NCBI RefSeq assembly: GCF_024622975.1
Contig: NZ_JANJZT010000012.1
Coordinates: 36,300 to 100,299 of the forward strand
Direction of reading: 5' to 3'
DNA length: 64,000 nt
Origin: Blautia caecimuris
Lineage (GTDB): Bacteria; Bacillota; Clostridia; Lachnospirales; Lachnospiraceae
The notes under the pieces were generated by a model that searched no databases, was not told where the DNA came from, and saw only the letters and a program-made list of their open reading frames with translations. Shown here piece after piece: positions 51,273 through 60,112 of the stretch. The stretch's first letter is position 1, and every line of letters begins with the position of its first letter. Both the position numbers and the translations under genes were made by a program.

Positions 51273-51852
51273 TCTTCAGCCCTCCGTCAAATTTGAATTC
51301 CTTTCGCATGGACTCCAGTCCTTCCAGAAAAGAGTTGTCGATCATGATATTTTTCTGGGGAATAGCAGCGCGGATACCGCCGATAAAATCATCTGAAGAA
51401 ACAGTAAGCTCCGCTCCTGTTTTCTGTGAAAGAGCCTCGAGCTTACTGCTGTCACCGGAAGATAAAGAAATCTGAATTTCATCCTCGCCGGCAAAGGATT
51501 TCACTTCCTGAATCTGTTTACACAGATAATCCATATATTCAGGAGTTTCCATAAAAGCCTGTGCTTTCTGTTTTACTTCTACAAAAAGAGTTTCTTTCAG
51601 CTCTTCCTGTTTTCTGGACCAGCCGCGCTTGAGAGTGATCTGCTCTGCGGCCAGAGCCTTGTTGATCTCCCTGCGGACATGCTCGGCTTCGGCCTTTACC
51701 TCAGCCTCAGCGCTTTGTCTGCGGGCTGCTTTATGATCTTCCAGCATCTGAGAAAGAGATTCTCTGTGTTCCTGGATCGCCTTTGCGGCATCCTCCTTTG
51801 CTTCCTCGACAGAGACCTCATAAAAATGCTGCAACTTTTCATCTATTGTCAT
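51265..51852 (-). CDS. ntpE: V-type ATPase subunit E
   Basis: A 195-residue peripheral-stalk subunit. The first 110 residues form a long, charged, Ala/Glu/Lys/Arg-rich helix (coiled coil), and the C-terminal 80 residues form a small mixed domain (IQISLSSGDSSKLEAL, DDFIGGIRAAIPQKNIMIDNSF), as in NtpE. It pairs with the small coiled-coil protein at 55704-56015. AGGTG precedes the ATG. It sits between ntpF and ntpA. Confidence 0.88.
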   Translation of the reverse strand: MTIDEKLQHFYEVSVEEAKEDAAKAIQEHRESLSQMLEDHKAARRQSAEAEVKAEAEHVRREINKALAAEQITLKRGWSRKQEELKETLFVEVKQKAQAFMETPEYMDYLCKQIQEVKSFAGEDEIQISLSSGDSSKLEALSQKTGAELTVSSDDFIGGIRAAIPQKNIMIDNSFLEGLESMRKEFKFDGGLKNE

Positions 51853-51864
51853 GTTTTCACCTGC

Positions 51865-52173
51865 CTATAATTTCAGTCCGATTGCTTCGTTGACATATGA
51901 AGTGATAAAATCCGGTTTACGTCCTGTTCCGTGCCTGTCAGGAATTTCAATGATCAGGGGAGTTTTGTGGTGAAGCCGGACTTCATCAATGATCTCCGGG
52001 AATTCCCGTCCAAATTTTTCCGTAAGGAGAATGATCCCGATTTCCTTGTCTGCAATAGTGCGCTCCAGGGCTTCCCGGAGCTCATCACGTTCATGGACAA
52101 CCACGCCCTCGACACCTGCCAGGCGCATGCCTGTGTAGGTGTCGATGTTGTCGCTGATTAAATACATTTTCAT
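51865..52173 (-). CDS. ntpF: V-type ATPase subunit F
   Basis: A 102-residue central-stalk subunit. The start MKMYLISDNIDTYTGMRLAGVEGVVV and the IGIILLTEKFGREFPEII strand match the family, whose members bind subunit D and influence activity. Length is typical. Placed between ntpK and ntpE, a usual position. Confidence 0.92.
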   Translation of the reverse strand: MKMYLISDNIDTYTGMRLAGVEGVVVHERDELREALERTIADKEIGIILLTEKFGREFPEIIDEVRLHHKTPLIIEIPDRHGTGRKPDFITSYVNEAIGLKL

Positions 52174-52185
52174 AAAATATGCCTC

Positions 52186-52614
52186 TTAAAGTTTACCAAG
52201 GATCATAAAGGAAATGATCAGTCCGTAAAGGGCGATACCTTCGGCCATAGCTACGAAGATAATAGATTTACCAAAAAGAGAACCGTCTTCGCTGAGGGCT
52301 CCAAGCGCAGCGCTTGCGGAGCTGGCAACTGCAATACCGGAACCAAGACCGGAAATACCTGTAACAAGGGCAGCTGCAATATAGCCAAGACCTGTAGCCA
52401 GACCGCTGTTGCCTGATGCAGCCTGTACGCTTGATGTGCCTGCAAACATTACCACAGAGGCAACAAGGATTACGCCAAAGAACATAAAGCAGTTTGCTGC
52501 AAGTGTGCGTTTATAGCGTTTTTTGTTTTTCTCACCAAGGAAAAAGTAGCTCACAGGTAAGATGATGCTGAGAATCAGTGCGATTGCTGTTACGATTTGA
52601 ATGATCATTGTCAT
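52186..52614 (-). CDS. ntpK: V-type ATPase proteolipid subunit K
   Basis: A 142-residue membrane-ring protein with four hydrophobic spans. The C-terminal pair includes GYIAAALVTGISGLGSGIAVASS and the ion-binding glutamate in MAEGIALYGLI. The first span and a TM2-like segment (LAANCFMFFGVILVASVVMF) are less like the canonical repeat, so only one hairpin carries the glutamate. GGAGG precedes the ATG. Such reduced ion sites per monomer affect the ion-to-ATP ratio of the ring. Confidence 0.9.
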   Translation of the reverse strand: MTMIIQIVTAIALILSIILPVSYFFLGEKNKKRYKRTLAANCFMFFGVILVASVVMFAGTSSVQAASGNSGLATGLGYIAAALVTGISGLGSGIAVASSASAALGALSEDGSLFGKSIIFVAMAEGIALYGLIISFMILGKL

Positions 52615-52671
52615 GGTAATATCCTCCTGAAAATAAAATTATTTTTACGGGAAAAATCCCGGCTGTTTTTA

Positions 52672-54621
52672 TTAAGCGTTTGCTTTCTGTCCCTTTTTCT
52701 TAAAAGGAAGGAACTCGCGTCCGTTTCCTGCATAGAAGCGGCTGAAGATCTCGTAGTATTCCAGACGAAGAACCTGGATACCAACGATCAGACCCTCCAT
52801 GGAGCACACAAAAATGTTGCCCAGAACAATAACGATCCAGTTGGGGCTGCCGCCCTCTGTAGCTCCTGCCAGCATCAGGACAACCTCCATCATTGCCGCA
52901 TGGCTTACGGCGAAGGCTCCGATACGAAGGAAAGAAAGGGTGTTTGACAAATAGCTTAACAGTACCTCAAAAAGTTCAAAGAAGCTCTGAACAAAGAACA
53001 TCCCCTTTTGTTCAGGAAGGATCTGTTTCTTTTTCTCTACCAGATTGGTAAGAGGCTCCTTCAGGAACATCAGAATCAGCGGTACGCCGAACATAACTGC
53101 CAGAACAGCTGCTGCGGGAAGCTTTTTGCCGGAAACAAGAAGCACTGCGGACAGAGCAATGGACCCATAAAATACAAGCCCGGCAACAGCGTTGCTGTCA
53201 AACCATGTACGTTCTGTATCATGATTGCGGACAGCATTGATGATATTAAATACCATACAGATCAGGATCAGAAGCATTCCGAATCCGATAGCGATGACAA
53301 ATACTGCATTCAGCCGTCCTACCAGTGGAACGTCCATCATTGCCTTCATGGGCTTCAGCCATATGGCGTGGAGAATTTCTTCAAATCCGAAGATACTTCC
53401 GTACATAAATCCGAAAAAGGTGGAAAATACACCGGCGCAGCTGATAATGCCTGCAAGGTCCATGTGCTTTTTCTTATACAGGAACAGACCGCCAAGGAAA
53501 AGGATCAGTCCCTGTCCCACATCTCCGAACATGGCTCCGAAGATCAGGGAATAGGTAATAGCCACAAACCATGTGGGGTCCAGCTCGTTATAAGCAGGAA
53601 GGCCGTACATTTTTACATACATTTCAAAAGGCCGGAACAGCTTCGGATTGTGAAGCTTTGTTGGCGGTGTCTTTTTTGCCGGTGACTCTTCGTCTTCCAT
53701 AAGGCAGAAGATTTTGTCATCGTCTCTGATATCCTCCTGGAAAGCCAGCGCGTCTTTTTCGGTCATCCAGCCACACAGGATATAGAAAGGATTTACTTCG
53801 TCTCTTGTTCGTGTGCAGGCTGCAAGCTTACGGATATCAAAGCTTGAAGAGCAGGCATCCAATGCAGCTTTTGCAGAAACAATATCCTGACAGTTATCTT
53901 TAAGGAAACTGTCGGCAGCTTTCTGGTTGGCATCCAGACCTGCGTGGATTTCTTTGTGACGCTGCTCCAGTTTTGAAAATGCCTCCCTGGCAGTACCGGT
54001 ATAGCAGTCGGGAACAAAGATCTGCTCAAAATGCATGGATGAATAGACGGCATGTACCTTATGAGCCTGATGCTTTGGCACAAAATAAACACCGTAAATA
54101 TACTGCTCATTATCACTGCATTTGATAAACAAAGTATCCAGGGTATCATAAATGTATTTCTCGAATTTCTGGAAATACTGTTTTTCAATCCGACCAAAAC
54201 GGTAATGGATATAACTGAAGTTCAGAATTTCAGATATATCATAATTAAGATTCTGGAAAGGACGGATGATCTTTAGGGAATCCAGCATTTCAGCATGTTC
54301 TGCTTTCAGCTTCTGACGGACGTCAGCAAGATGGCCGGATTCTTTCTGGAGCCTTCGGACCACAGAGACAGCGGTTTCTGTATCCATCTTTTTGGGCGTG
54401 ATGCTTTCCGGGTCTTCCAATTGTTCGTAAAAACTGTTAATGGAAGTGAGAGCTTCACGATAAGGATTGATTTCCAGAAACGGTGACAGATTGGCAACCT
54501 CTGTCAGCTCAGAAAGAGCATTTTCCAGATGAATCTCATATTTGGAAAGATAGGTTTCTGTCATTCTGTCAATATCTGCCTTTGGCCCTGTGATGCTCAA
54601 AAATTTCATTTTTTCAATCAC
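52672..54621 (-). CDS. ntpI: V-type ATPase subunit I (a-type stator)
   Basis: A 649-residue stator subunit. The N-terminal half (1-330) is hydrophilic and coiled-coil; the C-terminal half has seven or eight spans and forms the ion half-channels against ring K (FAVSHAAMMEVVLMLAG and the arginine-containing YLSNTLSFLRIGAFA). It starts with GTG seven bases after GGAGG. It lies between ntpC and ntpK. Length fits the family. Confidence 0.94.
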   Translation of the reverse strand: MIEKMKFLSITGPKADIDRMTETYLSKYEIHLENALSELTEVANLSPFLEINPYREALTSINSFYEQLEDPESITPKKMDTETAVSVVRRLQKESGHLADVRQKLKAEHAEMLDSLKIIRPFQNLNYDISEILNFSYIHYRFGRIEKQYFQKFEKYIYDTLDTLFIKCSDNEQYIYGVYFVPKHQAHKVHAVYSSMHFEQIFVPDCYTGTAREAFSKLEQRHKEIHAGLDANQKAADSFLKDNCQDIVSAKAALDACSSSFDIRKLAACTRTRDEVNPFYILCGWMTEKDALAFQEDIRDDDKIFCLMEDEESPAKKTPPTKLHNPKLFRPFEMYVKMYGLPAYNELDPTWFVAITYSLIFGAMFGDVGQGLILFLGGLFLYKKKHMDLAGIISCAGVFSTFFGFMYGSIFGFEEILHAIWLKPMKAMMDVPLVGRLNAVFVIAIGFGMLLILICMVFNIINAVRNHDTERTWFDSNAVAGLVFYGSIALSAVLLVSGKKLPAAAVLAVMFGVPLILMFLKEPLTNLVEKKKQILPEQKGMFFVQSFFELFEVLLSYLSNTLSFLRIGAFAVSHAAMMEVVLMLAGATEGGSPNWIVIVLGNIFVCSMEGLIVGIQVLRLEYYEIFSRFYAGNGREFLPFKKKGQKANA

Positions 54622-54639
54622 GATGTTACCTCCGGGTTG

Positions 54640-55683
54640 TTAATTATTACGAATAAACTGAAGCGCTTCTTCAGGCTGTACACCGTACCGTACACATTCA
54701 ATGGCAATGGTCAGACGGTTTACTTCATGCTCTTTGTGATACATATAGGAATAGAGAAGGGCCACGGAATAAGGATCTCTCCGGGCTTCTTTTTCCAGAG
54801 TACTGCGGAGCATACAATTGTAAAATTCCTCAAGATTATGTGCTGCCAGATGTTCGTATTTTTTGCCGTAATAGGTTTTGCGGAATAAAGGCCGTGCCTC
54901 TTCATAGGAGGCGGCTTCCACAAGGGTGTTGATTTCTTCTTTTTTCAATTTGTAATTCATTGGTATCAGCAGGGCGTAGATATCTGCCGGCGCCATATGA
55001 AAATACCGTTTGGACCGGAAAATAAACTGCAGATTCAGCATATCGAATTTTTCTCCATATGCATGAGTGATCTGTTTCAGATCATTTCCGGAAAAAAGTT
55101 TTTTGCGGACATTCCAGATCTGTGTAAAATAATAAAGGTCAAGAACCATGCCGTAGTCAAAGAGCAGCGCGCTTTCGTGATTCTGAATCTGAGACAGGGG
55201 CAGATAAAATTCATTTCCCTTTAATGCCGTGATAAATTCTTCCATAGAGGTACAGGCGATTAGCCTGTCAAGATCCATATTGGAGTGTTTACGGAAAAAA
55301 TCACGGTATGGTGTCACATCTACAGGATCTGTGTTTCGGTGATCAAACAGGTCTGTCATGATTTCCTTCAGAACACGAATCTCATAGCGCTTGGAATAAA
55401 GATCCAGGAATTTGCGCTGCTCTGGATTGGAAAACTGATAGATACGGGAAAAATTGTTAAAAACAGAAGCTTTTAACAGCTTTTCAATCTGTCCTCTGTG
55501 GAGAGTGTTTTCATCCAGAGAGGCCCAGGCCTCTTCGTATTCCTTTGTATGCTTCAGGTAAGTGATTACCTGAGGAACACTGGATAGCTGAAGAATTTCC
55601 TGAAACTGTTCTTCCGTTGTCAGCTTGCTCTGCATGGCGCGGATCTTTGCTGAAATTCCGCTGTAGGAGAGGAGATTTCCCAT
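54640..55683 (-). CDS. ntpC: V-type ATPase subunit C (d-type)
   Basis: A 347-residue soluble subunit, a socket that connects the central shaft to the membrane ring. The start GNLLSYSGISAKIRAMQSKL, the CTSMEEFITALKGNEFYLPL pattern and the end in ECVRYGVQPEEALQFI are typical of NtpC/AtpC. The protein is all helical with no membrane spans. It follows the coiled-coil subunit gene and precedes ntpI. Confidence 0.9.
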   Translation of the reverse strand: MGNLLSYSGISAKIRAMQSKLTTEEQFQEILQLSSVPQVITYLKHTKEYEEAWASLDENTLHRGQIEKLLKASVFNNFSRIYQFSNPEQRKFLDLYSKRYEIRVLKEIMTDLFDHRNTDPVDVTPYRDFFRKHSNMDLDRLIACTSMEEFITALKGNEFYLPLSQIQNHESALLFDYGMVLDLYYFTQIWNVRKKLFSGNDLKQITHAYGEKFDMLNLQFIFRSKRYFHMAPADIYALLIPMNYKLKKEEINTLVEAASYEEARPLFRKTYYGKKYEHLAAHNLEEFYNCMLRSTLEKEARRDPYSVALLYSYMYHKEHEVNRLTIAIECVRYGVQPEEALQFIRNN

Positions 55684-55703
55684 GCTGTCTTATGCCTCCT
55701 TTT

Positions 55704-56015
55704 TCAGTTTGCAAGAAGTTTCCGGAATAAATGCTCTGAAAGGGTTTCGTGATTCTGGCTGTAATAACTGTCCAGTTCACAGAGAGCAGATTCCATCTGA
55801 CTGCGCAGTTCAGAAAGCTCTTCGTTTTTTTTCTGTTCCAGACTGCTACGGAGCTCCTGAATCTTTGTATTAGTCTCCTGTTCCAGAGCAGCGTCAAATT
55901 CTTTGCACTTTTCCTCCATTTCTGCAGAAAGCGCGGACTTGGTGCTGTCTGCATCCTCCATAATGCGTTTTGCAGTAAGTTCTATTTCAGATAGCTTATT
56001 GAGTATCTGTTCCAT
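55704..56015 (-). CDS. ntpG: V-type ATPase peripheral-stalk coiled-coil subunit (G/H)
   Basis: A 103-residue protein that is almost entirely a charged coiled coil (Ala, Glu, Lys, Arg, with no glycine or proline after residue 10), the pattern of the subunit that pairs with E in the peripheral stalk. The frame begins with TTG two codons earlier, but AAAGGAGG abuts that codon; the ATG at 56015 is six bases away and correct. First gene of the V-ATPase operon. The letter (G or H) varies between nomenclatures. Confidence 0.85.
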   Translation of the reverse strand: MEQILNKLSEIELTAKRIMEDADSTKSALSAEMEEKCKEFDAALEQETNTKIQELRSSLEQKKNEELSELRSQMESALCELDSYYSQNHETLSEHLFRKLLAN

Positions 56016-56676
56016 ATTCAACCTCCTTTTGCTGCCAGGATTCTTACTTTGTGGAACTTTCTCCTATGATACACCTTTTGTTAAAAAAATACCATACAAA
56101 TTTACGGCATTATATGGTAATTATTTTATGATAAGTTGTATAAAGGTCACAAAACAGGTATATTGTTGGAAAAGAAACACAGCAGAAATTCAGAAAATCC
56201 TGTATTAAGAGAAGACAGAGAAGCTGTTATAATGATACAGGTAAAATTACAGGCAGACAAGGCAGTGAAAATGCAGGAAATCTTTTTGTTGCTGAGTACA
56301 GAGAAAACATGTATGATAGGAGAGAATCTTTGAATTTTTGTGAAAAGATTTATTTTCGTATATTACAGATGTCATTGTGTAAGACTCAGTATTTGTTTAG
56401 TTACAGATCCAGGCAGCAAAATGGATTCTTCCTTACTGGCTGTAAGGGATATTAACCATAAATATATTGTGGCAGAAGCTGATATAAAATAAAGTATTTT
56501 TAGAGGAGACATTTTCTGACACGAAGAGTCTTCGTTGTTTTGTTTTTGCAGGATACACATACAGAGTTGAAACATATTTTTATGTCCGCATATTGCGAAT
56601 TCTATTATGCGAAATTCTGTATTTGCTCATTTATAGAATAAGATTAAGAAGGCAGGATAAAAGGAGGAACTATATT
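56016..56676. other. Intergenic region between the V-ATPase operon and trmB
   Basis: No gene is supported in these 660 bases. The V-ATPase promoter is probably near 56109-56114 (TATAAT on the minus strand; the -35 is weak). TACCATA (56090-56096) and TATGGTA (56113-56119) form a spaced inverted repeat around it, a possible operator. A short frame near 56405-56500 reading LVTDPGSKMDSSLLAVRD looks vaguely like a transposon-associated fragment but is too short to assign. The rest is unassigned. Confidence 0.4.
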
Positions 56677-57336
56677 ATGAGACTTAGAAATATACCGGGA
56701 GCCAAAGATGCAATTCTGGAGAACAGATATGTAGTCCAGGAACCAAAAACACAAAAAGGAAAGTGGAATCAGTGTTTTTTGAAGGAACAGCCTGTTCATA
56801 TCGAGGTTGGAATGGGAAAAGGCCGGTTTTTGATGGACATGGCAAGACTTCACCCGGACATTAATTATGTAGGAATTGAAATGTATGACAGCGTGCTTTT
56901 CCGGGCTCTGCAGAAAAGAGAAGAACTGGAGGAAGCGGGAGAAAAGCTGGACAACCTTCTTTTTATGAGAGTGGATGCCCGTGAGCTTCCTGATATTTTT
57001 GAAAAAGGAGAAGTGCAGAAGATATATCTGAATTTTTCAGATCCATGGCCAAAGGCAAGACACGCGAAGCGCAGGCTTACATCCAGAGAGTTTCTTGCCC
57101 GCTATGAGAAAATCCTGATTCCTGAAGGTGTGGTAGAATTTAAAACAGACAACAGAGAGCTGTTTGAGTTTTCTCTGGAAGAGGTAAAAGAAAAAGACTG
57201 GGAGCTTCTGGTGTATACTTTCGACCTGCATCATCAGGAGGATATGATGAAAGGAAATGTGATGACCGAATATGAGGAGAAATTTTCTTCCATGGGAAAT
57301 CCTATCTGCAAGCTTATTATGCGTCAGAAACAGTAA
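56677..57336 (+). CDS. trmB: tRNA (guanine-N7)-methyltransferase
   Basis: A 219-residue SAM-dependent enzyme that forms m7G46 in tRNA variable loops. The SAM site is HIEVGMGKGRFLMDMARLHPD at about residues 43-63, followed by NYVGIEMY, and the TrmB signature LNFSDPWPKARHAKRRLTS is at about 120. The frame extends 28 codons upstream, but AAAGGAGG lies nine bases before the ATG at 56677 and TrmB proteins begin MRLRxxP. Stand-alone gene. Confidence 0.95.
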   Translation: MRLRNIPGAKDAILENRYVVQEPKTQKGKWNQCFLKEQPVHIEVGMGKGRFLMDMARLHPDINYVGIEMYDSVLFRALQKREELEEAGEKLDNLLFMRVDARELPDIFEKGEVQKIYLNFSDPWPKARHAKRRLTSREFLARYEKILIPEGVVEFKTDNRELFEFSLEEVKEKDWELLVYTFDLHHQEDMMKGNVMTEYEEKFSSMGNPICKLIMRQKQ

Positions 57337-57433
57337 GCCGGCAGAGTTTACGGAGGACGCCGTATGTTCCGGTTTATAACAATACACATATAATATAGAA
57401 GAAATGCAGATACTTATTATTTGCAAAAAAAAC

Positions 57434-57477
57434 AGAGCAAAATGTTCAGGCAGATCTGACGCCTGAACATAGCTCTG
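57434..57477 (-). terminator. Hairpin after trmB
   Basis: AGAGC and ATGTTCAGGC on the left pair with GCCTGAACAT and GCTCT on the right. On the minus strand it runs into eight T residues, on the plus strand only into TGATA, so it may be bidirectional or read from the other side. Confidence 0.55.
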
Positions 57478-57514
57478 ATATAAAATCCGGAAATATGGAA
57501 AAGGAAGTGTTTTT

Positions 57515-57682
57515 ATGGCTGCTGTGAGAAAACGCAGCAAAATGCAGAGCATTATAACTCAGTTCAGTTATGAACACCGGAGGCTGGATAAACAGCTGTC
57601 GAAGATCAGGAAAAACACAGGCGAACTGGCTCATATGCTGGATTCTCTGGGAGATAAAAAAGGAACAGAAAAGAAAAACTGA
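57515..57682 (+). CDS. Small basic coiled-coil protein, function unknown
   Basis: A 55-residue frame too short for most gene finders. AAAAGGAAG lies ahead of the ATG. The composition is rich in Lys, Arg, Gln and Ser, starting MAAVRKRSKMQSIITQFSY and continuing with a helical, coiled-coil-like stretch (HRRLDKQLSKIRKNTGELAHMLDSLG). I do not recognise it. It lies between trmB and tRNA-Lys, with a terminator-like hairpin before it. Confidence 0.5.
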   Translation: MAAVRKRSKMQSIITQFSYEHRRLDKQLSKIRKNTGELAHMLDSLGDKKGTEKKN

Positions 57683-57784
57683 ATTTTATAAAAAAAATGT
57701 AAAAAAGTTCTTGACTTTTGATGAAGTGTTTCGTATAATAATTCTTGCGTTAAGGAAATACACAAAATAAACACATTTCAATAA

Positions 57785-57857
57785 GCGTCTTTAGCTCAGT
57801 TGGTAGAGCACCTGACTCTTAATCAGGGTGTCCAGGGTTCGAACCCCTGAAGACGCA
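57785..57857 (+). tRNA. tRNA-Lys (anticodon CUU)
   Basis: A 73-nt cloverleaf. The acceptor GCGTCTT pairs with AAGACGC, discriminator A; the D-arm is GCTCAGTTGGTAGAGC; the anticodon stem-loop CTGACTCTTAATCAG carries CTT; the T-arm CCAGGGTTCGAACCCCTG has the TTCGA loop. CCA is not encoded. CTT reads AAG lysine codons. A terminator follows at once. Confidence 0.96.
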
Positions 57858-57862
57858 CTTAA

Positions 57863-57910
57863 AGCACTGTTTTTGCGGACAACGTGATTGCCGCGGGGAC
57901 GGTGTTTTTC
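57863..57910 (+). terminator. Terminator of tRNA-Lys
   Basis: CACTGT and ACGGTG form outer arms (one wobble pair) with inner GCGG and CCGC, followed by TTTTT. The loop is of moderate size. Confidence 0.6.
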
Positions 57911-58100
57911 GTTGTATAGAAATTATTAAAAATAGTCTGATATTCAAAATAAATTTTATTTTTTTCTTACAAAGTATCAAAATTCTGCATCTATTTTTTA
58001 CTAATCTTTTTAAAACCCATGATAGAACAAAATATTTTCTTCCGGCATAATGGAAAAGGTTTAAAACAGCGCGGCATAAAGCTGCAGAGGAGGAAATGTA

Positions 58101-59249
58101 ATGTCGGAAATTGCATTGAGAAATGTAAGCAGGCAATTTGATCCAGAGCATTACGGAGTAAAAGACTTTAATCTGGATATTCATGATAAGGAATTTGTCA
58201 TATTTGTGGGACCTTCCGGATGCGGGAAATCAACTACACTCAGATTGATCGCAGGTCTTGAAGAGATTACAGATGGTGAACTCTGGATTGATGGACAGCT
58301 TTGTAATTATCTGGAACCAAAAGAGCGGGGAATGGCTATGGTATTTCAGAATTATGCTCTTTATCCCAATATGACTGTCTATGGAAATCTGGCGTATGCT
58401 CTGAAAATAAGAAAGGTTCCAAAAAAGGAAATTCAGGAGAGGGTTCATCAGGTGGCAAAAATTCTGGAGATCGAGTCTCTTTTGGACCGTCGGCCATCAG
58501 CTCTTTCTGGAGGACAGAAGCAGAGAGTTGCCATAGGCAGTGCGATCATTCGTAAACCGAAGGCCTTTTTGATGGATGAACCATTATCGAATCTGGACGC
58601 AAAACTGAGAGCGCAGATGCGGGTGGAGCTTCTGAAGCTTCATGAACAGCTTGGAACGACGATGATCTATGTAACCCATGACCAGACGGAAGCAATGACT
58701 CTGGGGACGAAGATTGTGGTTATGAAAGCCGGATATATACAGCAGGTAGGTGCTCCGGCAAAAATCTACAACAACCCGATCAACCTGTTTGTTGCAGGCT
58801 TTCTTGGTTCGCCGTCTATGAATTTTTTTAAGTGCAGGATCAAGGCGGAGGCAGACAATCGTGTGGCTCTTGTAATGGAAGAATCCGGTCAGGGCAAAAA
58901 GTTTTATTTAAGTGATCCGTTGACAAAACGTATGGGAATAACGGCAAATGGCCGTCAGGTAATCCTGGGAATCCGTCCAGAGGATATTTATGATGAAGAC
59001 GGTGCGAGAGAGCTGGGAATTATGGATCAGACAGAAAATATGGAAGAAATAGTCGTAAATCGGGAAATGACCGGTGCAGAAACCATACTTTACTTTGATG
59101 AGCAGAATAAAACTCATGCAGTACGTCTGAAACCGGAAAATAAGACACAGACAGGTGACAAAATAAAACTTTATTTCGACATGGAAAAAATACATATTTT
59201 TGATCCGGAAACAGAAAAAAATCTTTTATACAGGGAGGAGGTGCAATAA
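58101..59249 (+). CDS. ugpC: ABC sugar-type ATPase, UgpC/MsmK-like
   Basis: A 382-residue cytoplasmic ATPase of the carbohydrate-uptake CUT1 family. Walker A is GPSGCGKSTTLRLIAG at about residue 38, the signature LSGGQKQRVAIGSAI at about 135, Walker B is AFLMDEPLSNLDAKLRAQMRVEL, and the C-terminal 140 residues form the regulatory OB-fold domain. GAGGAGG precedes the ATG. It is the first gene of a five-gene operon ending with a glycerophosphodiesterase. In E. coli UgpC is inhibited by phosphate; whether that holds here is not shown. Confidence 0.9.
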   Translation: MSEIALRNVSRQFDPEHYGVKDFNLDIHDKEFVIFVGPSGCGKSTTLRLIAGLEEITDGELWIDGQLCNYLEPKERGMAMVFQNYALYPNMTVYGNLAYALKIRKVPKKEIQERVHQVAKILEIESLLDRRPSALSGGQKQRVAIGSAIIRKPKAFLMDEPLSNLDAKLRAQMRVELLKLHEQLGTTMIYVTHDQTEAMTLGTKIVVMKAGYIQQVGAPAKIYNNPINLFVAGFLGSPSMNFFKCRIKAEADNRVALVMEESGQGKKFYLSDPLTKRMGITANGRQVILGIRPEDIYDEDGARELGIMDQTENMEEIVVNREMTGAETILYFDEQNKTHAVRLKPENKTQTGDKIKLYFDMEKIHIFDPETEKNLLYREEVQ

Positions 59250-60112
59250 TGGGAAAAAAAACAGCGGCAAAAATCAACCCATATTTTTATCTTGTCCCAA
59301 GTATGTTGATTTTCGCAGTATTTTTGTTTTATCCATTTTTTAAGACTATTTACCTTAGTCTGTATAAAACAAATAAAATGGGTGAGGCAAAGCTTTTTGT
59401 GGGCCTGGAAAACTATAAAGCTCTTCTTAGTTCCCCGTCTTTCCATAACAGCCTGAAGGTTACCCTGATATTTGTTTCAGTGGTCGTGATTGGAAGCATG
59501 CTTTTGGGGCTTGTGGCAGCAGTTCTCTGCAATAAGGCTTTTCCGGGAATCAGGTTTTTCAGCACAGCGTATGCGCTTCCTATGGCGATCGCCTCCAGTT
59601 CTGCGGCAATGATCTTTCAGATCATGCTCCATCCTGCAGTGGGAATTGTAAATAAACTGTTGAATCTTGATATTAACTGGCTGAATGATCCCAAAACTGC
59701 ACTTTGGTGTGTAGCAATCCTTACAGCGTGGCTGAACAGCGGAATTAACTTTCTGTATTTTTCCGCAGGACTGGGAAATATTGACGAAACAATTTACGAG
59801 AGAGCGTCAGTGGATGGCGCAAGTGGCATACAGCAGTTTTTCAGCCTTACGCTGCCCGGACTTTCTCCTATTATGTTCTATACACTGGTAGTCAATATTA
59901 TTCAGGCATTTCAGTCCTTTGGACAGATTAAGATCCTGACAGAGGGCGGACCAAATGAAAGCACCAATGTAATCGTCTATTCTATTTACAGAGATGCGTT
60001 TTTTAACTATCGTTTCGGAAGTGCAGCAGCCCAGTCAGTCATCCTGTTTCTGATTGTTATGGTCATTACACTGATTATGTTTCGTATGGAAAAGAAAGGG
60101 GTAAAATACTGA
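59249..60112 (+). CDS. ugpA: ABC transporter permease, UgpA-like
   Basis: A 287-residue permease with six hydrophobic spans. The EAA loop that docks with the ATPase is in DETIYERASVDGASGIQQFFSLTLPGL (about residues 175-205). Its A at 59249 is shared with the preceding stop, so translation is coupled. Similarity to the CUT1 group is clear; glycerol-3-phosphate or glycerophosphodiester specificity comes from the operon. Confidence 0.88.
   Translation: MGKKTAAKINPYFYLVPSMLIFAVFLFYPFFKTIYLSLYKTNKMGEAKLFVGLENYKALLSSPSFHNSLKVTLIFVSVVVIGSMLLGLVAAVLCNKAFPGIRFFSTAYALPMAIASSSAAMIFQIMLHPAVGIVNKLLNLDINWLNDPKTALWCVAILTAWLNSGINFLYFSAGLGNIDETIYERASVDGASGIQQFFSLTLPGLSPIMFYTLVVNIIQAFQSFGQIKILTEGGPNESTNVIVYSIYRDAFFNYRFGSAAAQSVILFLIVMVITLIMFRMEKKGVKY

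Noticed and set aside
56405..56500. Short frame reading LVTDPGSKMDSSLLAVRD, resembling the DPGSK motif of IscB-type nucleases
   Set aside because: Only about 30 codons, with no HNH or other motif and no start. Chance resemblance cannot be excluded.
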